The notes: a model not told the origin generated them from the sequence alone. A stretch of 64,000 nucleotides of DNA from an uncultured Clostridia bacterium (GCA_934177725.1 CAKPPO010000003.1:1-64000); one strand, 5' to 3'. Positions 7,494 to 16,853 are shown, counted from the first letter of the stretch. Numbers and translations: made by a program.

Positions 7494-7937
7494 TTATTGA
7501 AATAAAGTAGCGATGATTCCAACTATAACTGCTGTTGAAATACCAAATACTAAAACTGGTCCTGCTACTGTAAACATTTTTCCACCAACACCCATAACAT
7601 ATCCTTCAGATTTATATTCAATAGCAGGTGAAACAATAGAATTAGCAAAACCTGTAATAGGGACAAGAGAACCTGCACCAGCAAATTTACCTATTTTATT
7701 AAAAATATTAAGTCCAGTTAGAAATGCTGAAATTCCAATTAAAACAATGGATACAACAGTATTTGAATTAGCTACATCCATTCCTTTAAATTTACAAAAA
7801 TCAAAAATTATTTGTCCAATAGAACAAATAAGGCCACCTACCCAAAATGCATTAAAGCAATTTTTTAAAATAGGTGAATTAGGAGATTTTTTTTCAACAT
7901 ATTTATTATATTCTTCAGGAGTTTCAATAGGATTCAT
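7494..7937 (-). CDS. spoVAC: stage V sporulation protein AC
   Basis: 147-residue integral membrane protein that forms the mechanosensitive pore subunit of the SpoVA channel for dipicolinic acid. It starts MNPIETPEEYNKYVEKKSPNSP, typical of the family, and has four hydrophobic segments and the GSLVPITGFANS motif paralogous to SpoVAE. A GTG at 7946 is in frame but lies too close to the GAAAGGA site, so ATG 7937 is preferred. Second gene of the spoVA operon. Confidence 0.94.
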   Translation of the reverse strand: MNPIETPEEYNKYVEKKSPNSPILKNCFNAFWVGGLICSIGQIIFDFCKFKGMDVANSNTVVSIVLIGISAFLTGLNIFNKIGKFAGAGSLVPITGFANSIVSPAIEYKSEGYVMGVGGKMFTVAGPVLVFGISTAVIVGIIATLFQ

Positions 7938-7960
7938 ATATATCACTATCCTTTCTTTTA

Positions 7961-8167
7961 TTAATCTCTATCACGGTCAATAGTAAAAGCTAAATCCAAT
8001 TCAACATAGTATTCAGCTATTTTCTTACCATTAATTTTAGCTGTTTGGTCTAAAATTTTAACACTAGTTAAATAATCAATTGTTTTAGAAGCCTCAGCTA
8101 CTGTTTGTACTATTGCATCTTTCCAAGACACAGTAGATACACCTGTTACATGAAGATGTTTTTCCAT
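7961..8167 (-). CDS. dodecin family protein
   Basis: 68-residue small protein of the dodecin family (dodecameric flavin- or CoA-binding storage proteins). The family core GVSTVSWKDAIVQTVAEASKTI is at residues 8-29, and the C-terminal beta strands end EYYVELDLAFTID. The frame is open far upstream, but ATG 8167 follows GAAAGGA with good spacing and matches family length. It lies 24 bp upstream of spoVAC in the same direction, so it is probably co-expressed in the forespore. A role in sporulation is inference from this position. Confidence 0.85.
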   Translation of the reverse strand: MEKHLHVTGVSTVSWKDAIVQTVAEASKTIDYLTSVKILDQTAKINGKKIAEYYVELDLAFTIDRDRD

Positions 8168-8369
8168 TTTTATATCAATCCTTTCATTCATTTTTTTCTT
8201 TTCATATAATTTCCTAAAATTTGAAAAATATACAAATATTTTTGATGCAATGGAAACGTTCCAAATGATAAAAAAATAAATCGAAAAATAAGTGAAAAAA
8301 ACTTGAAAAGTAAAAAAAGATAATATAATATAGATATGTATATTAAAAAAGAAAAAATGGGGAGTAAAT

Positions 8370-10040
8370 ATGAAAACAAAAAAAGAAGGAAAACAAAAAT
8401 CAAATATATTATTAAAAATACTTGTAATAGCTATTTTTATAGGAATTATAGCTGCTGTAATCAACTTAGCACCTAACTATATTAGAAAAGAAATAAAAGA
8501 CAAAATAAATGTTATTGTTAACAATAATGACATAACTACAAGCATGAAATTTAATGCATTTGTAGACGAAAAAGATGTTGCATATATAGCAACAAAAGAC
8601 ATTGCAAATTTCTTTGATGAAGATATTTATTATGATAATGTATATGACCAAATAATAACATCCTCTGAAACAAAATTAGCAGTATTACCTTTAAATAAAA
8701 AAGAAATAACTATTAATGGTTCAAATGTTAAGATTTATGGAAATGCAATAAAGAAAGATAATGAATTTTATTTACCATTTTCAGAAATGAATGATATTTA
8801 TAATGTAGAAATAAAATATAATCAAGAAAGTAATATTTTAACAATTGATTCTCTAGATAGAGAACAGAAAAAAGCGAATGCAAGTAAAGATATAAATGTT
8901 AAATATAAACCAACAATATTTTCAAAAACAATAGACAAAGTTAAAAAAGGAGATAGTGTAATTGTAATTGAAAATGCAGAGAATGGTTGGTATAAAATAA
9001 GAACAAAATTAGGTAAAATAGGATATACTAAAGATATAACTAATATTTATACTGTAAGAGAACAAATTGAAACTAAAAAACAAATTGAAGGTAAAGTAAG
9101 TTTAGTTTGGGATTATTATTCAGAATATGCTTCAGCACCTAATAGACAAGGAACAAAAATAAATGGTGTAAATGTAGTTTCTCCTGCATTTGCAAACTTA
9201 GAAAAATCTGGAGAACTAAATATAAATATTGGAGATGCAGGCAAAAGATATGTAGACTGGGCACATGATAATGATTATAAGGTTTGGGCAATTGTTTCTA
9301 ACAATTCATATAAAAATGCTACATCAGAAGTTTTAAATGATTATAATAAAAGAGCAGAATTAATAAACAAAATTGTTACTATGGCAATATCATATAATTT
9401 AGATGGAATTAATATAGATTTTGAATATATGAACGAAAGTGATAAAGATGTATTTTCGAGATTTATAATTGAACTTTCACCAAGACTTAAAGAATATGGA
9501 AAGGTACTTTCCGTAGATGTTACAGCACCAGATGGAAGTCCAGACTGGTCATTATGTTACAATAGAAATAAAATTGGAAAAGTAGCAGACTATATAATAT
9601 TTATGGCATATGATCAATATGGGGTATCATCTACATCAGCAGGAACTACGGCAGGAGCGGATTGGGTAGAAACCAATATTAAAAAATTCTTAGGTCAAGA
9701 GGGTGTAAATGCTGAAAAAGTAATTTTAGGTATGCCATTCTATACAAGAGCATGGAGAGATGCCTCTGATGGAGTAAAAAGCAATGTAATTTCTATGAAA
9801 TATGTAGATTCTACAGTACCATCTGATGCAAATAAACAATGGTATGAAAACTTAAAACAATACTATGTAGAATATCAAAAAAACGGAACAAGTTATAAAA
9901 TGTGGATAGAAGATGAAAAATCTATTGAAGCAAAATTTAACTTAATGCATAATTACAAATTAGCAGGTGCTGCTTACTGGCAAAAAGATATGGAAAAAGA
10001 AGGACTATGGAATTTAATCGAAAAAGAAATAAATAAATAG
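8370..10040 (+). CDS. GH18 peptidoglycan hydrolase with SH3 domain (spore/cell wall)
   Basis: 556 residues. A membrane anchor or uncleaved signal lies at about 13-36. Residues 45-170 resemble the copper-amine-oxidase-N-like beta domain of Clostridia surface proteins, then comes an SH3-like wall-binding domain (about 172-228) and a glycosyl hydrolase family 18 barrel (about 240-553). The GH18 catalytic motif is D345-GINID-F-E352, with Glu352 the expected acid. Related proteins (YaaH/SleL type) are N-acetylglucosaminidases acting on spore cortex, so a cell wall or cortex role is likely. A possible promoter with TTGAAA at 8303 lies upstream. Its 3' hairpin overlaps the start of the next gene. 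Confidence 0.85.
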   Translation: MKTKKEGKQKSNILLKILVIAIFIGIIAAVINLAPNYIRKEIKDKINVIVNNNDITTSMKFNAFVDEKDVAYIATKDIANFFDEDIYYDNVYDQIITSSETKLAVLPLNKKEITINGSNVKIYGNAIKKDNEFYLPFSEMNDIYNVEIKYNQESNILTIDSLDREQKKANASKDINVKYKPTIFSKTIDKVKKGDSVIVIENAENGWYKIRTKLGKIGYTKDITNIYTVREQIETKKQIEGKVSLVWDYYSEYASAPNRQGTKINGVNVVSPAFANLEKSGELNINIGDAGKRYVDWAHDNDYKVWAIVSNNSYKNATSEVLNDYNKRAELINKIVTMAISYNLDGINIDFEYMNESDKDVFSRFIIELSPRLKEYGKVLSVDVTAPDGSPDWSLCYNRNKIGKVADYIIFMAYDQYGVSSTSAGTTAGADWVETNIKKFLGQEGVNAEKVILGMPFYTRAWRDASDGVKSNVISMKYVDSTVPSDANKQWYENLKQYYVEYQKNGTSYKMWIEDEKSIEAKFNLMHNYKLAGAAYWQKDMEKEGLWNLIEKEINK

Positions 10041-10046
10041 GAATAT

Positions 10047-10097
10047 AAAAAAATCACCAACATATAATTTAAAAAATTATAAGAAGGTGATTTTTTT
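10047..10097 (+). terminator. hairpin overlapping the next gene's ribosome binding site and start
   Basis: Twelve bases at 10047-10058 (AAAAAAATCACC) pair with 10086-10097, with an inner ATAATTT/AAATTAT stem. The 3' arm contains the AAGGTG ribosome binding site and ends in the T-run where the TTG start of the next gene lies. It looks like a terminator for the GH18 gene and could also block translation of the downstream gene. Confidence 0.65.
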
Positions 10098-11016
10098 GAT
10101 AAATATATATATAAAAGAATTAGAAGAAAAAGACACTATAGAAATGTATACAAACTATCCTAAATGGATAAAGAAAGCTATAATGTTATTTTATACAAAA
10201 TTTAACAAAATTATAGGAAAAGAAATTGATGGAAATAATAAAATATATTTAATACCAAATATAAATAAAAAGATAATATATAAAAAAGTAAGAAATAAAA
10301 TAGAAAAGGAAAAAACTAAAACACAAAAGGTACAAGCCATTTTAGAAGACAAAATAAAAAAATACAAAGATGAATTATATAATATAAAAATTGTAGATGG
10401 AAAAGATGAAATGCCAGAACAAATAGAGAATATATTAAGTTACATATTAGTTAATAATCCTATAGAATTACAAGATATCTACATATTAACCAATAGTTAT
10501 GATGAAAGTAGCATTAGTATAATAAAAAAATTGTCTGTAAAAGCAAAAACAATGAATATTATAACAAAAAATATAGAAAAATATAGAACATTAGAGACAA
10601 TTTTAGAAGAAAAAGGAATTATACTAAATATTGCAAATAACAAAAAGAAAAGTTTAAAAAAGGCTAAAATAATAATAAATTTAAACCTATCAAAAGATGA
10701 AATAAATACTTATCAACTTTTAAGAAATAGTATAATAATTAACTTATCTAAAGAAAAGTTGGTCAATCTAAAAGGATTTGAAGGAACCATTATAGATAAT
10801 ATAGATATAAAATTAGAAAAAAATGAAATTAACGATATTTTAGAAAAAAATAATATAATAAGTAATTTTAAAAGTATAGAAATATATCAAACATTAACTG
10901 AAACAGAAAGAAGAAATGCAAAGATAAAAGTAAATAAATTATACGGAAATAATGGGGAGCTTAATCAAAAAGAAGTAATAAATATGCAAAAAATATTGAC
11001 AAATTCAAAAATGTAG
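10096..11016 (+). CDS. conserved hypothetical protein upstream of greA
   Basis: 306-residue Lys/Ile/Asn-rich soluble protein that I do not recognise. No signal peptide or membrane span. A charged helical section lies at about 75-105. The second half has alternating beta/alpha character (AKIIINLNLSKDEINTY, then RNSIIINLSKE), suggestive of a Rossmann-like fold. An in-frame GTG at 10087 overlaps the ribosome binding site, so TTG 10096 is the likely start. The stop is 44 bp before greA, so the two may be co-transcribed. The ribosome binding site lies inside a hairpin. Function unknown. Confidence 0.7.
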   Translation: MINIYIKELEEKDTIEMYTNYPKWIKKAIMLFYTKFNKIIGKEIDGNNKIYLIPNINKKIIYKKVRNKIEKEKTKTQKVQAILEDKIKKYKDELYNIKIVDGKDEMPEQIENILSYILVNNPIELQDIYILTNSYDESSISIIKKLSVKAKTMNIITKNIEKYRTLETILEEKGIILNIANNKKKSLKKAKIIINLNLSKDEINTYQLLRNSIIINLSKEKLVNLKGFEGTIIDNIDIKLEKNEINDILEKNNIISNFKSIEIYQTLTETERRNAKIKVNKLYGNNGELNQKEVINMQKILTNSKM

Positions 11017-11060
11017 ATTAATATAATAAGGCAATCTTATTTAAACAAGGAGGAATTGTT

Positions 11061-11540
11061 ATGGAGGAGAACAAGGAAGTATTATTAACACAAGAAGGTT
11101 ATGACAAATTAGAAAAAGAATTAGAATATTTAAGAACAGAAAAAAGAGCAGAAGTTGCAGAAAGAATAAAAGTAGCTTTAGGTTTTGGTGATTTATCTGA
11201 AAATTCAGAATATGATGAAGCAAAAACAGCTCAAGCTGAAAATGAAGCTAAAATTGCAGACTTAGAGAACAAAATTCGTTATGCAAAAATTATAGATGAA
11301 TCTGAAATAGATACAAAGACAGTACAAGTAGGAAATGTTGTAAAAGTATTTGATATGGAATTTGAAGAAGAAGAAACTTACACAATAGTAGGTTCAACAG
11401 AAGTTGACTTATCACAAAATAAAATATCAAATGAATCTCCAATTGGAATGGCTTTATTAGGTGCAAAAAAGAATCAAATAGTAGAAGTTAATGCACCAGC
11501 AGGAATTATAAAATATAAAGTATTATCAATAACAAAATAA
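11061..11540 (+). CDS. greA: transcription elongation factor GreA
   Basis: 159 residues. GreA rescues backtracked RNA polymerase by stimulating transcript cleavage through the secondary channel. The N-terminal coiled coil runs from about 10 to 77 and contains the tip acidic residues in [13 protein letters not shown] (about 44-56), and the C-terminal FKBP-like domain contains [18 protein letters not shown] (about 125-142). AGGAGG precedes the ATG, and a terminator follows. Confidence 0.96.
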   Translation: MEENKEVLLTQEGYDKLEKELEYLRTEKRAEVAERIKVALGFGDLSENSEYDEAKTAQAENEAKIADLENKIRYAKIIDESEIDTKTVQVGNVVKVFDMEFEEEETYTIVGSTEVDLSQNKISNESPIGMALLGAKKNQIVEVNAPAGIIKYKVLSITK

Positions 11541-11554
11541 TAATTAAAAATAAA

Positions 11555-11603
11555 AAGAACTTAAGTAGAATAAAAGTTAGTTTCTATTTAAGTTCTTTTA
11601 TAA
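11555..11603 (+). terminator. terminator of greA
   Basis: AAGAACTTAAGTAGAA (11555-11570) pairs with TTCTATTTAAGTTCTT (11582-11597), followed by TTATAA. It lies between convergent genes. Confidence 0.75.
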
Positions 11604-11610
11604 GTTTAAA

Positions 11611-11652
11611 CCAAAAGGGACAGATTAACCTTTAGGAAACGTCCCTTTTGGT
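11611..11652. repeat. REP element (GGGACGTTTCC family), single copy
   Basis: Inverse orientation to the copy at 6.4 kb: CCAAAAGGGACAGATTAACC, then GGAAACGTCCCTTTTGG. Located between convergent greA and deoD. Confidence 0.85.
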
Positions 11653-11657
11653 AACTT

Positions 11658-12377
11658 TTAAATTTTTAATGCGCTTTCTAAGCTAAGCTTAATCATATTA
11701 TTAAGTCCAGTTTGTCTTTCCTCAGTGGTAGCAACTTTATCAATATATTTTGAATCAACAACACTCATTAAACATGCAGCTTTTTTATTTAATAGTTTTG
11801 CATTATAAAATAAAGCAAAAGCTTCCATTTCTGCACCAAGTGGGTTGAAATCTTTAGGAATTCTTTCTAAAAATTTATTTACGTCAGTCATGTATATGTC
11901 AAAACAATCTGTACAAACTGTATTACCTTTATGAACTTTAACATCAATACTGTTTGCAGTAGATTCTATAATATCATTTAATTCTTTGCTTGCAGAAACT
12001 AAATGACAATTATCATTGTTTAAAGTTAAGGCATAATTTCCTTCAGAAAAACAATTTTCAGAAAGTATAATATCAAACAAATTTAAATCTCTAGTATATC
12101 CTCCACAAGAACCAATTCTAATAATTGCTTCAACATCATAAATTTTAAAAAGTTCATAAGTATAAATACCAACACTTGGCATTCCCATACCATGAGCCAT
12201 TACAGTTAGTCTTTTTCCTTTATAATATCCAGTGTATGCATACATTTCTCTTACTGAGTTTACTAAAGAATAATCTTCTAAAAAATTTTCAGCAATATAT
12301 TTTGCACGAAGTGGGTCTCCTGGCATAATAACAATATTTGCAATATCTTCTTTTTTAGCTTCATTATGTGGTGTCAT
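11658..12377 (-). CDS. deoD: purine-nucleoside phosphorylase (DeoD type)
   Basis: 239-residue hexameric-type purine nucleoside phosphorylase, which splits purine (deoxy)ribonucleosides with phosphate to base and pentose-1-phosphate. The signature MPGDPLRAKYIAE is at about residues 17-29, SCGG near 87, and the substrate-binding GAEMEAFALF at about 176-185 includes the conserved Glu. The frame is open upstream, but ATG 12377 sits 7 bases after AAGGAGA and matches family length. Single gene. A short inverted repeat over its -10 box suggests repressor control. Confidence 0.94.
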   Translation of the reverse strand: MTPHNEAKKEDIANIVIMPGDPLRAKYIAENFLEDYSLVNSVREMYAYTGYYKGKRLTVMAHGMGMPSVGIYTYELFKIYDVEAIIRIGSCGGYTRDLNLFDIILSENCFSEGNYALTLNNDNCHLVSASKELNDIIESTANSIDVKVHKGNTVCTDCFDIYMTDVNKFLERIPKDFNPLGAEMEAFALFYNAKLLNKKAACLMSVVDSKYIDKVATTEERQTGLNNMIKLSLESALKI

Positions 12378-12705
12378 ATCAAATCTCCTTTTCATTTTTT
12401 TACTAGTATACCAAATAATATAAAAAAATACTAGTAAAAAGAGAAAATAGTACAAGATAAATTTTGCTAAAAAAGTATTGACTAACAAATAAGGTATTGC
12501 TAAAATTATTTTATAAAATAGTAGCAATTTATGAACATAAAATCATATATTGAAAAATGTTATTTAAGTTTTAGAATAAGACGATAAAAAGACTATATAA
12601 AGGTATAATTTTATATTTAAAAGTTGAATTGTATAATTATTATAAATAAAGAACGAATAAAACAAAAGGGAAAAGCAGAGAATACACAAAGGAGGATAAA
12701 GTTAA
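12378..12705. other. intergenic region between divergent deoD and the prepilin-like gene
   Basis: 328 bp of AT-rich DNA. The left part holds the deoD ribosome binding site, -10 box and inverted repeat. The right part has TATAAT at 12604-12609 and a GGAGG site at 12692 for the rightward gene. No other gene or repeat seen. Confidence 0.6.
12401..12436 (-). promoter_or_regulatory. inverted repeat over the deoD -10 box
   Basis: ACTAGTAT (12402-12409) faces ATACTAGT (12428-12435), an 8-bp perfect inverted repeat with an 18-bp spacer. The left arm overlaps the minus-strand -10 box TATACT (12405-12410), as expected for an operator of deoD. Confidence 0.5.
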
Positions 12706-14034
12706 ATGAAAAAACAAGAAACAAGAAAGATAGAAAACTTAAACAAAAGGAAAAACATAATAATGCTAAGAAATACAAAAGGTATAACATTAATAGCACT
12801 CGTAATAACAATAATAGTACTTATAATACTAGCAGGAATAAGTATAAATTTAATATTAGGAAAAAACGGCATAATAACAAAAGCAAAGCTTGCTAAAACA
12901 GAAACAGAGCAGGCAAAGCAAAATGAAGAAATAGGTTTAAACGAAGTTGCAAAATATATTGAAGAAATGGGAGCAAGTGGAAACACAACGAATCCGCCAG
13001 ATAACCCAACGATAGAAAAATCAGAAATAGAAAAAAGTAGAGATGCAGGAACATATATGACAGAAAAAACAACTCTAAAAGATAGTAATGAAAATTTAAT
13101 AAAAGTACCAGAAGGCTTTAAAATAGCAGAAGATAGTGGAATAAATGTAACTGAAGGAATAGTAATAGAAGATAGTGATATTATTGATGGTATTGGAAAT
13201 AATAGAGGAAACCAATATGTATGGGTACCAGTAGGAAATGGAATAAAGAAAAGTGATGGTACGACAGTAGATATAACACTTGGAAGATATACGTTTGCAG
13301 ATGGAACAAACGACAAAGGAACTGATGGAACAGTACTTGCAAAAGGAACACCAATATTGAAACAAAATGCAGAAAATTATACACAAGAGGTGCTAATAAA
13401 CTCACTTTATAAAGAATTATCAACATCAAGAACAGGAGTAGCAAGCAGTGGTAAAGATGGCTTAAATACAACAGCATTAAATTTGAGAGGATTTATAGAT
13501 AGTGTAAAAGCAAATGGAGGCTACTATATAGCACGTTATGAAGCAAGTTATGGAACAGATAAAAAAGCAAATTCAAAAGTTTCAAATAGTTATTCAGAAA
13601 CAACAGTACCAACAACAGAAGGAACACTATGGAACTTCATAACACAAATAAATGCGGCAACAGCAAGTAGAAATTTATATACGGCAGTAAGTAGTGATTT
13701 AATAAATGGTTATGCATGGAATACAGCAATAGTATATATTCAAAACTTTTCAGGAGATACAGATTATTCAAGACAAGATGCAAAAAGTATAAATTCTTCA
13801 TTAACAAATACAGGAGTAAATAGAGATGAAGTATGCAAAATAAATGACATGGCATCTAATACTATGGAACTTACAACAGAATACTCTACTGACGCCGGTA
13901 GTTCTATTGCTAACCCTTGCACTGATATGGGTGGAATTTATGATGGTGGTCACACTTACACAAGTTATCGTGGCAGCTACTCTGCGACAAACAACAGCTT
14001 TAACCGCTCATTTAGAGTTACACTTTATATGTAA
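12706..14034 (+). CDS. prepilin-like surface protein with C-type-lectin/SUMF-like C-terminus
   Basis: 442 residues. A short basic leader is followed by a type IV prepilin/pseudopilin N-terminus (GITLIALVITIIVLIILAG, about residues 26-44, with the cleavage Gly before the hydrophobic helix). Then come a variable middle with a 'YVWVPVG' strand (about 165) and 'GGYYIARYEAS' (about 275), and an end reading DMASNTMELTTE...YRGSYSATNN...FRVTLYM. This 'ARYEAS ... W/ELT ... RG ... FR..L' layout is that of the formylglycine-generating-enzyme/C-type-lectin fold used by gut surface proteins and diversity-generating retroelement targets. From about 13865 the codons change to T/C-ending and GC-richer ones. 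Processing by the A24 peptidase at 17.4 kb is inferred. The ligand is unknown. Confidence 0.75.
   Translation: MKKQETRKIENLNKRKNIIMLRNTKGITLIALVITIIVLIILAGISINLILGKNGIITKAKLAKTETEQAKQNEEIGLNEVAKYIEEMGASGNTTNPPDNPTIEKSEIEKSRDAGTYMTEKTTLKDSNENLIKVPEGFKIAEDSGINVTEGIVIEDSDIIDGIGNNRGNQYVWVPVGNGIKKSDGTTVDITLGRYTFADGTNDKGTDGTVLAKGTPILKQNAENYTQEVLINSLYKELSTSRTGVASSGKDGLNTTALNLRGFIDSVKANGGYYIARYEASYGTDKKANSKVSNSYSETTVPTTEGTLWNFITQINAATASRNLYTAVSSDLINGYAWNTAIVYIQNFSGDTDYSRQDAKSINSSLTNTGVNRDEVCKINDMASNTMELTTEYSTDAGSSIANPCTDMGGIYDGGHTYTSYRGSYSATNNSFNRSFRVTLYM
13862..14034 (+). other. candidate variable region (compositional island) at the 3' end of the prepilin-like gene
   Basis: The last ~57 codons use act, gcc, ggt, aac, agc, cgt, cgc and ggc, while the gene and its neighbours use mainly A-ending codons and AGA. 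The segment has Asn AAC and Ser AGC codons and ends in FRVTLYM, the position and form of a retroelement-diversified lectin tip. No template repeat was found in the window. Confidence 0.45.
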
Positions 14035-14183
14035 TGCTGAACACTGTTAAGAAAGATAGGAAATGTAAGAAATTTTGGAGACAGAGAAAGTGCAAAAATA
14101 AAAAATACTACAAATTTTTACAAAAATATTGCATAAAAAATCTTTTAATGATAAGATTATATAAAATTAAAAAATATGATAAT

Positions 14184-14240
14184 AGATTAAAAAAAAACCG
14201 CATTTTTCGGTAAACTTTTTTTAATCTTTTTTTATTTTTG
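14184..14240 (+). terminator. terminator upstream of pyrG
   Basis: AGATTAAAAAA arm pairs with TTTTTTAATCT, with an inner CCG/CGG pair, and is followed by a T-rich tail. It separates the prepilin-like gene from pyrG. It could also be a pyrG attenuator, but no known signal for that is visible. The rest of 14035-14336 is featureless AT-rich DNA. Confidence 0.55.
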
Positions 14241-14336
14241 TATAAGTTTTCTTATAAGTTCATTAATTATAAATAACTTAGGAAAGCAAATATATAATTT
14301 AATTAGTTTTAGAAAAATAAATAGGGGGAATAGCAC

Positions 14337-15932
14337 ATGAAAAAGAAGTACATTTTTGTAACAGGTGGAGTAGTATCTGGGTTAGGAAAAGGAATAACAG
14401 CAGCATCATTAGGAAGATTACTAAAAAACAGAGGATATAAAGTTGTAAATCAAAAATTTGATCCATATATAAATGTAGATCCAGGAACAATGAGTCCATA
14501 TGAACATGGTGAAGTTTTTGTAACAGATGATGGAGCAGAAACAGATTTAGACTTAGGACATTATGAAAGATTTACAGATGAAAGTTTAACCCAAAATTGT
14601 AGTATAAGTATGGGAAAAATCTACCAAGAAGTATTAGATAGAGAAAGAAGAGGGGATTATCTAGGAAAAACAGTTCAAGTTATTCCACATATTACAAATG
14701 CAATAAAAGAAAAAATATATGCATTTGAAGATACCGATGTAGATATAGTTATTACTGAACTAGGTGGAACTGTGGGAGATATCGAAGGATTATCACTTAT
14801 AGAAACAATTAGACAAGTAGGAATAGAAAATTCACCAGAAGATGTTATATATATACATGTTACACTTCTTCCTTATATACATGGATCTAATGAATTAAAA
14901 TCAAAACCTACACAACACTCTGTAAAAGAACTACAATCTTTTGGAATAAAGCCAGATATATTAGTATGTCGTTCAGAAACAGAAATTCCTGAAAATTTAA
15001 GAGAGAAAATGGCACTATTTTGCAATGTAAGAAAAGAAGATATTATTGCAAATAGAACAGCAGGATGTTTATATGAAGTACCATTAATGCTAGAAAAAGA
15101 AGGTCTAGCAGTTCAAGTATGTAAACACTTAAGACTAGACAATATAGAACCTAAAAATAACAAATGGGAAAAAATGATAGAAAATATCAATAATGTTCCA
15201 GAAAAAGAAGTAAAAATTGCAATAGTTGGAAAATACGTAAGATTAGAAGATTCATATCTTTCAGTTGCAGAAAGCTTAAGACATGCAGGTTTTGCAAACA
15301 ATGTAAAAGTCAGCATAAAATATATAGATTCTGAAACAATAACAAGTGAAAATGCAAAAGAAAAATTGAAAGATTTAGATGGAATAATTGTTCCAGGAGG
15401 CTTTGGAAACAGAGGAATTGAAGGAAAAATACAAACAATAAAATATGCAAGAGAAAATAAAATTCCATTCTTGGGAATATGTTTGGGAATGCAAATGGCA
15501 GTAGTGGAATTTGCAAGAGATGTATTAAAATTAGAAGATGCAAATTCAGAAGAATTTGAACCAGAATGCAAAAATCCTGTTATTCATATAATGACAGACC
15601 AAAAGGTAATAACAAAAAAAGGTGGAACAATGAGACTTGGAAGCTATCCTTGTGAAATAAAAGAAGGAACACTTGCACACAAAATATACAAAGAAAAAAA
15701 CATAAATGAAAGACATCGTCATCGTTTTGAATATAATAACGACTATAGAGAAGAAATGGAAAAGGCAGGACTTACTATTTCAGGAACATCACCAGACGGA
15801 ACTTTAGTAGAAATAGTAGAAATAAAAGATCATCCATTCTTTATAGCAGGACAATTTCACCCAGAATTCAAGTCAAGACCAGATAGACCAGCACCATTAT
15901 TTGTTGAACTAGTAAAAGCAGCAAAAAAATAA
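14337..15932 (+). CDS. pyrG: CTP synthase
   Basis: 531 residues. Converts UTP, ATP and glutamine to CTP, the last step of pyrimidine nucleotide synthesis. The synthetase domain starts [23 protein letters not shown] (P-loop, residues 4-26) and runs to about 265. The class I glutamine amidotransferase domain (about 290-531) has the nucleophile in FLGICLGMQ (Cys near 381) and the HPEFKSRP motif near the C-terminus. AGGGGGA precedes the ATG. Followed closely by sleB, with a hairpin between. Confidence 0.97.
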   Translation: MKKKYIFVTGGVVSGLGKGITAASLGRLLKNRGYKVVNQKFDPYINVDPGTMSPYEHGEVFVTDDGAETDLDLGHYERFTDESLTQNCSISMGKIYQEVLDRERRGDYLGKTVQVIPHITNAIKEKIYAFEDTDVDIVITELGGTVGDIEGLSLIETIRQVGIENSPEDVIYIHVTLLPYIHGSNELKSKPTQHSVKELQSFGIKPDILVCRSETEIPENLREKMALFCNVRKEDIIANRTAGCLYEVPLMLEKEGLAVQVCKHLRLDNIEPKNNKWEKMIENINNVPEKEVKIAIVGKYVRLEDSYLSVAESLRHAGFANNVKVSIKYIDSETITSENAKEKLKDLDGIIVPGGFGNRGIEGKIQTIKYARENKIPFLGICLGMQMAVVEFARDVLKLEDANSEEFEPECKNPVIHIMTDQKVITKKGGTMRLGSYPCEIKEGTLAHKIYKEKNINERHRHRFEYNNDYREEMEKAGLTISGTSPDGTLVEIVEIKDHPFFIAGQFHPEFKSRPDRPAPLFVELVKAAKK

Positions 15933-15939
15933 AATGAAT

Positions 15940-15985
15940 AAAACCACTTTATTTGGAGAAAATAATTCCAAATGAGGTGGTTTTT
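15940..15985 (+). terminator. hairpin that ends pyrG and covers the sleB ribosome binding site
   Basis: AAACCAC (15941-15947) and ATTTGGA (15951-15957) pair with TCCAAAT (15967-15973) and GTGGTTT (15977-15983). The 3' arm includes GAGGTGG, the ribosome binding site of sleB, whose ATG is at 15986. It can serve as a terminator and as a translational block. Confidence 0.65.
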
Positions 15986-16675
15986 ATGAGATTAAAAATA
16001 AAGAAAAATTTGAAACCAATTATAATAATTAGCATTCTGTTTGCTATATTTTTAAGTTATAATATATTTTTTAGAAATGAAGGAGTACTAGCACTTTCTA
16101 AATATGGTTCAAGAGGTTCAGAAGTTACACAAATACAGACAAAATTAAAAAGATGGGGATATTATAATGGATCTGTAGATGGAATATATGGAAGTCAGAC
16201 ACTAGCAGCAGTTAAATATTTTCAAAGAAAAAATGGACTAACAGTAGATGGTATTGCAGGAACAAAAACTTTGCAAGCAATGGGAATATATACATCTTCA
16301 AACTCTTCAAGTTCATCTAGTAATTCAAATAATGTTAATCTATTAGCAAGACTTGTTTACGGAGAAGCTAGAGGAGAACCATATGCAGGACAAGTTGCAG
16401 TTGCAGCAGTTGTACTAAATAGAGTAAAAAGTTCAAGCTTTCCAAATACAATAGCAGGAGTAATATATCAAAATGGTGCATTTGATGTAGTAAGAGACGG
16501 ACAGATAAACATGAGTCCAAATAGTACTGCAATAAAAGCAGCACAAGATGCTTTAAATGGTTGGGATCCATCATATGGAGCCATATATTACTTTAATCCT
16601 AATACTGCAACAAACAAATGGATATGGTCAAGACCAATGACTGTAACAATTGGAAACCATAGATTCTGCAAATAA
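15986..16675 (+). CDS. sleB: spore cortex-lytic enzyme SleB
   Basis: 229 residues. A signal or anchor helix lies at about 9-29 (PIIIISILFAIFLSYNIFF). A peptidoglycan-binding domain with repeat 'G..G..V..IQ..L...GYY.G.VDG.YG..T..AV..FQ' spans about 40-100, then a Ser-rich linker, then a hydrolase-2 (SleB catalytic) domain (about 115-229) starting LLARLVYGEARGEPY with the conserved catalytic Glu. SleB is a lytic transglycosylase that degrades spore cortex at muramic-delta-lactam during germination. An ATG at 15953 is in frame but lies inside the hairpin, and ATG 15986 follows GAGGTGG. No ypeB partner gene is adjacent. Confidence 0.9.
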   Translation: MRLKIKKNLKPIIIISILFAIFLSYNIFFRNEGVLALSKYGSRGSEVTQIQTKLKRWGYYNGSVDGIYGSQTLAAVKYFQRKNGLTVDGIAGTKTLQAMGIYTSSNSSSSSSNSNNVNLLARLVYGEARGEPYAGQVAVAAVVLNRVKSSSFPNTIAGVIYQNGAFDVVRDGQINMSPNSTAIKAAQDALNGWDPSYGAIYYFNPNTATNKWIWSRPMTVTIGNHRFCK

Positions 16676-16689
16676 CAAGTAATAAGTAG

Positions 16690-16722
16690 GAAGAACATTA
16701 AACTTTAGTGTTCTTCTTTTTA
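16690..16722 (+). terminator. terminator of sleB
   Basis: GAAGAACATT pairs with AGTGTTCTTC around AAACTTT, followed by TTTTT. Confidence 0.8.
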
Positions 16723-16853
16723 TGTTTAGAAATAAAAAATAAGAAATTGTCTAAATTAAACACATGGTAATACCAATTTTAATTTACATTTTTTCTTGAC
16801 AAAAAGCATATGTATTGATAAGATATTTTTGAAAATAATAGGAGGATTCGGCA

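Noticed and set aside
7513..7983. 156-residue plus-strand ORF opposite spoVAC
   Set aside because: It is the antisense shadow of spoVAC and the dodecin start, without a ribosome binding site.
12624..12896. 90-residue ORF overlapping the start of the prepilin-like gene
   Set aside because: Low-complexity Lys/Asn frame overlapping a gene with a good start, without its own ribosome binding site.
13096..13855. Several antisense ORFs opposite the prepilin-like gene
   Set aside because: They reflect A-rich coding on the plus strand (Phe/Leu/Ser/Tyr-rich shadows) with no start signals.
12706..14034. A complete diversity-generating retroelement within the window
   Set aside because: No reverse transcriptase ORF and no template repeat were found, so only a remote target is proposed.
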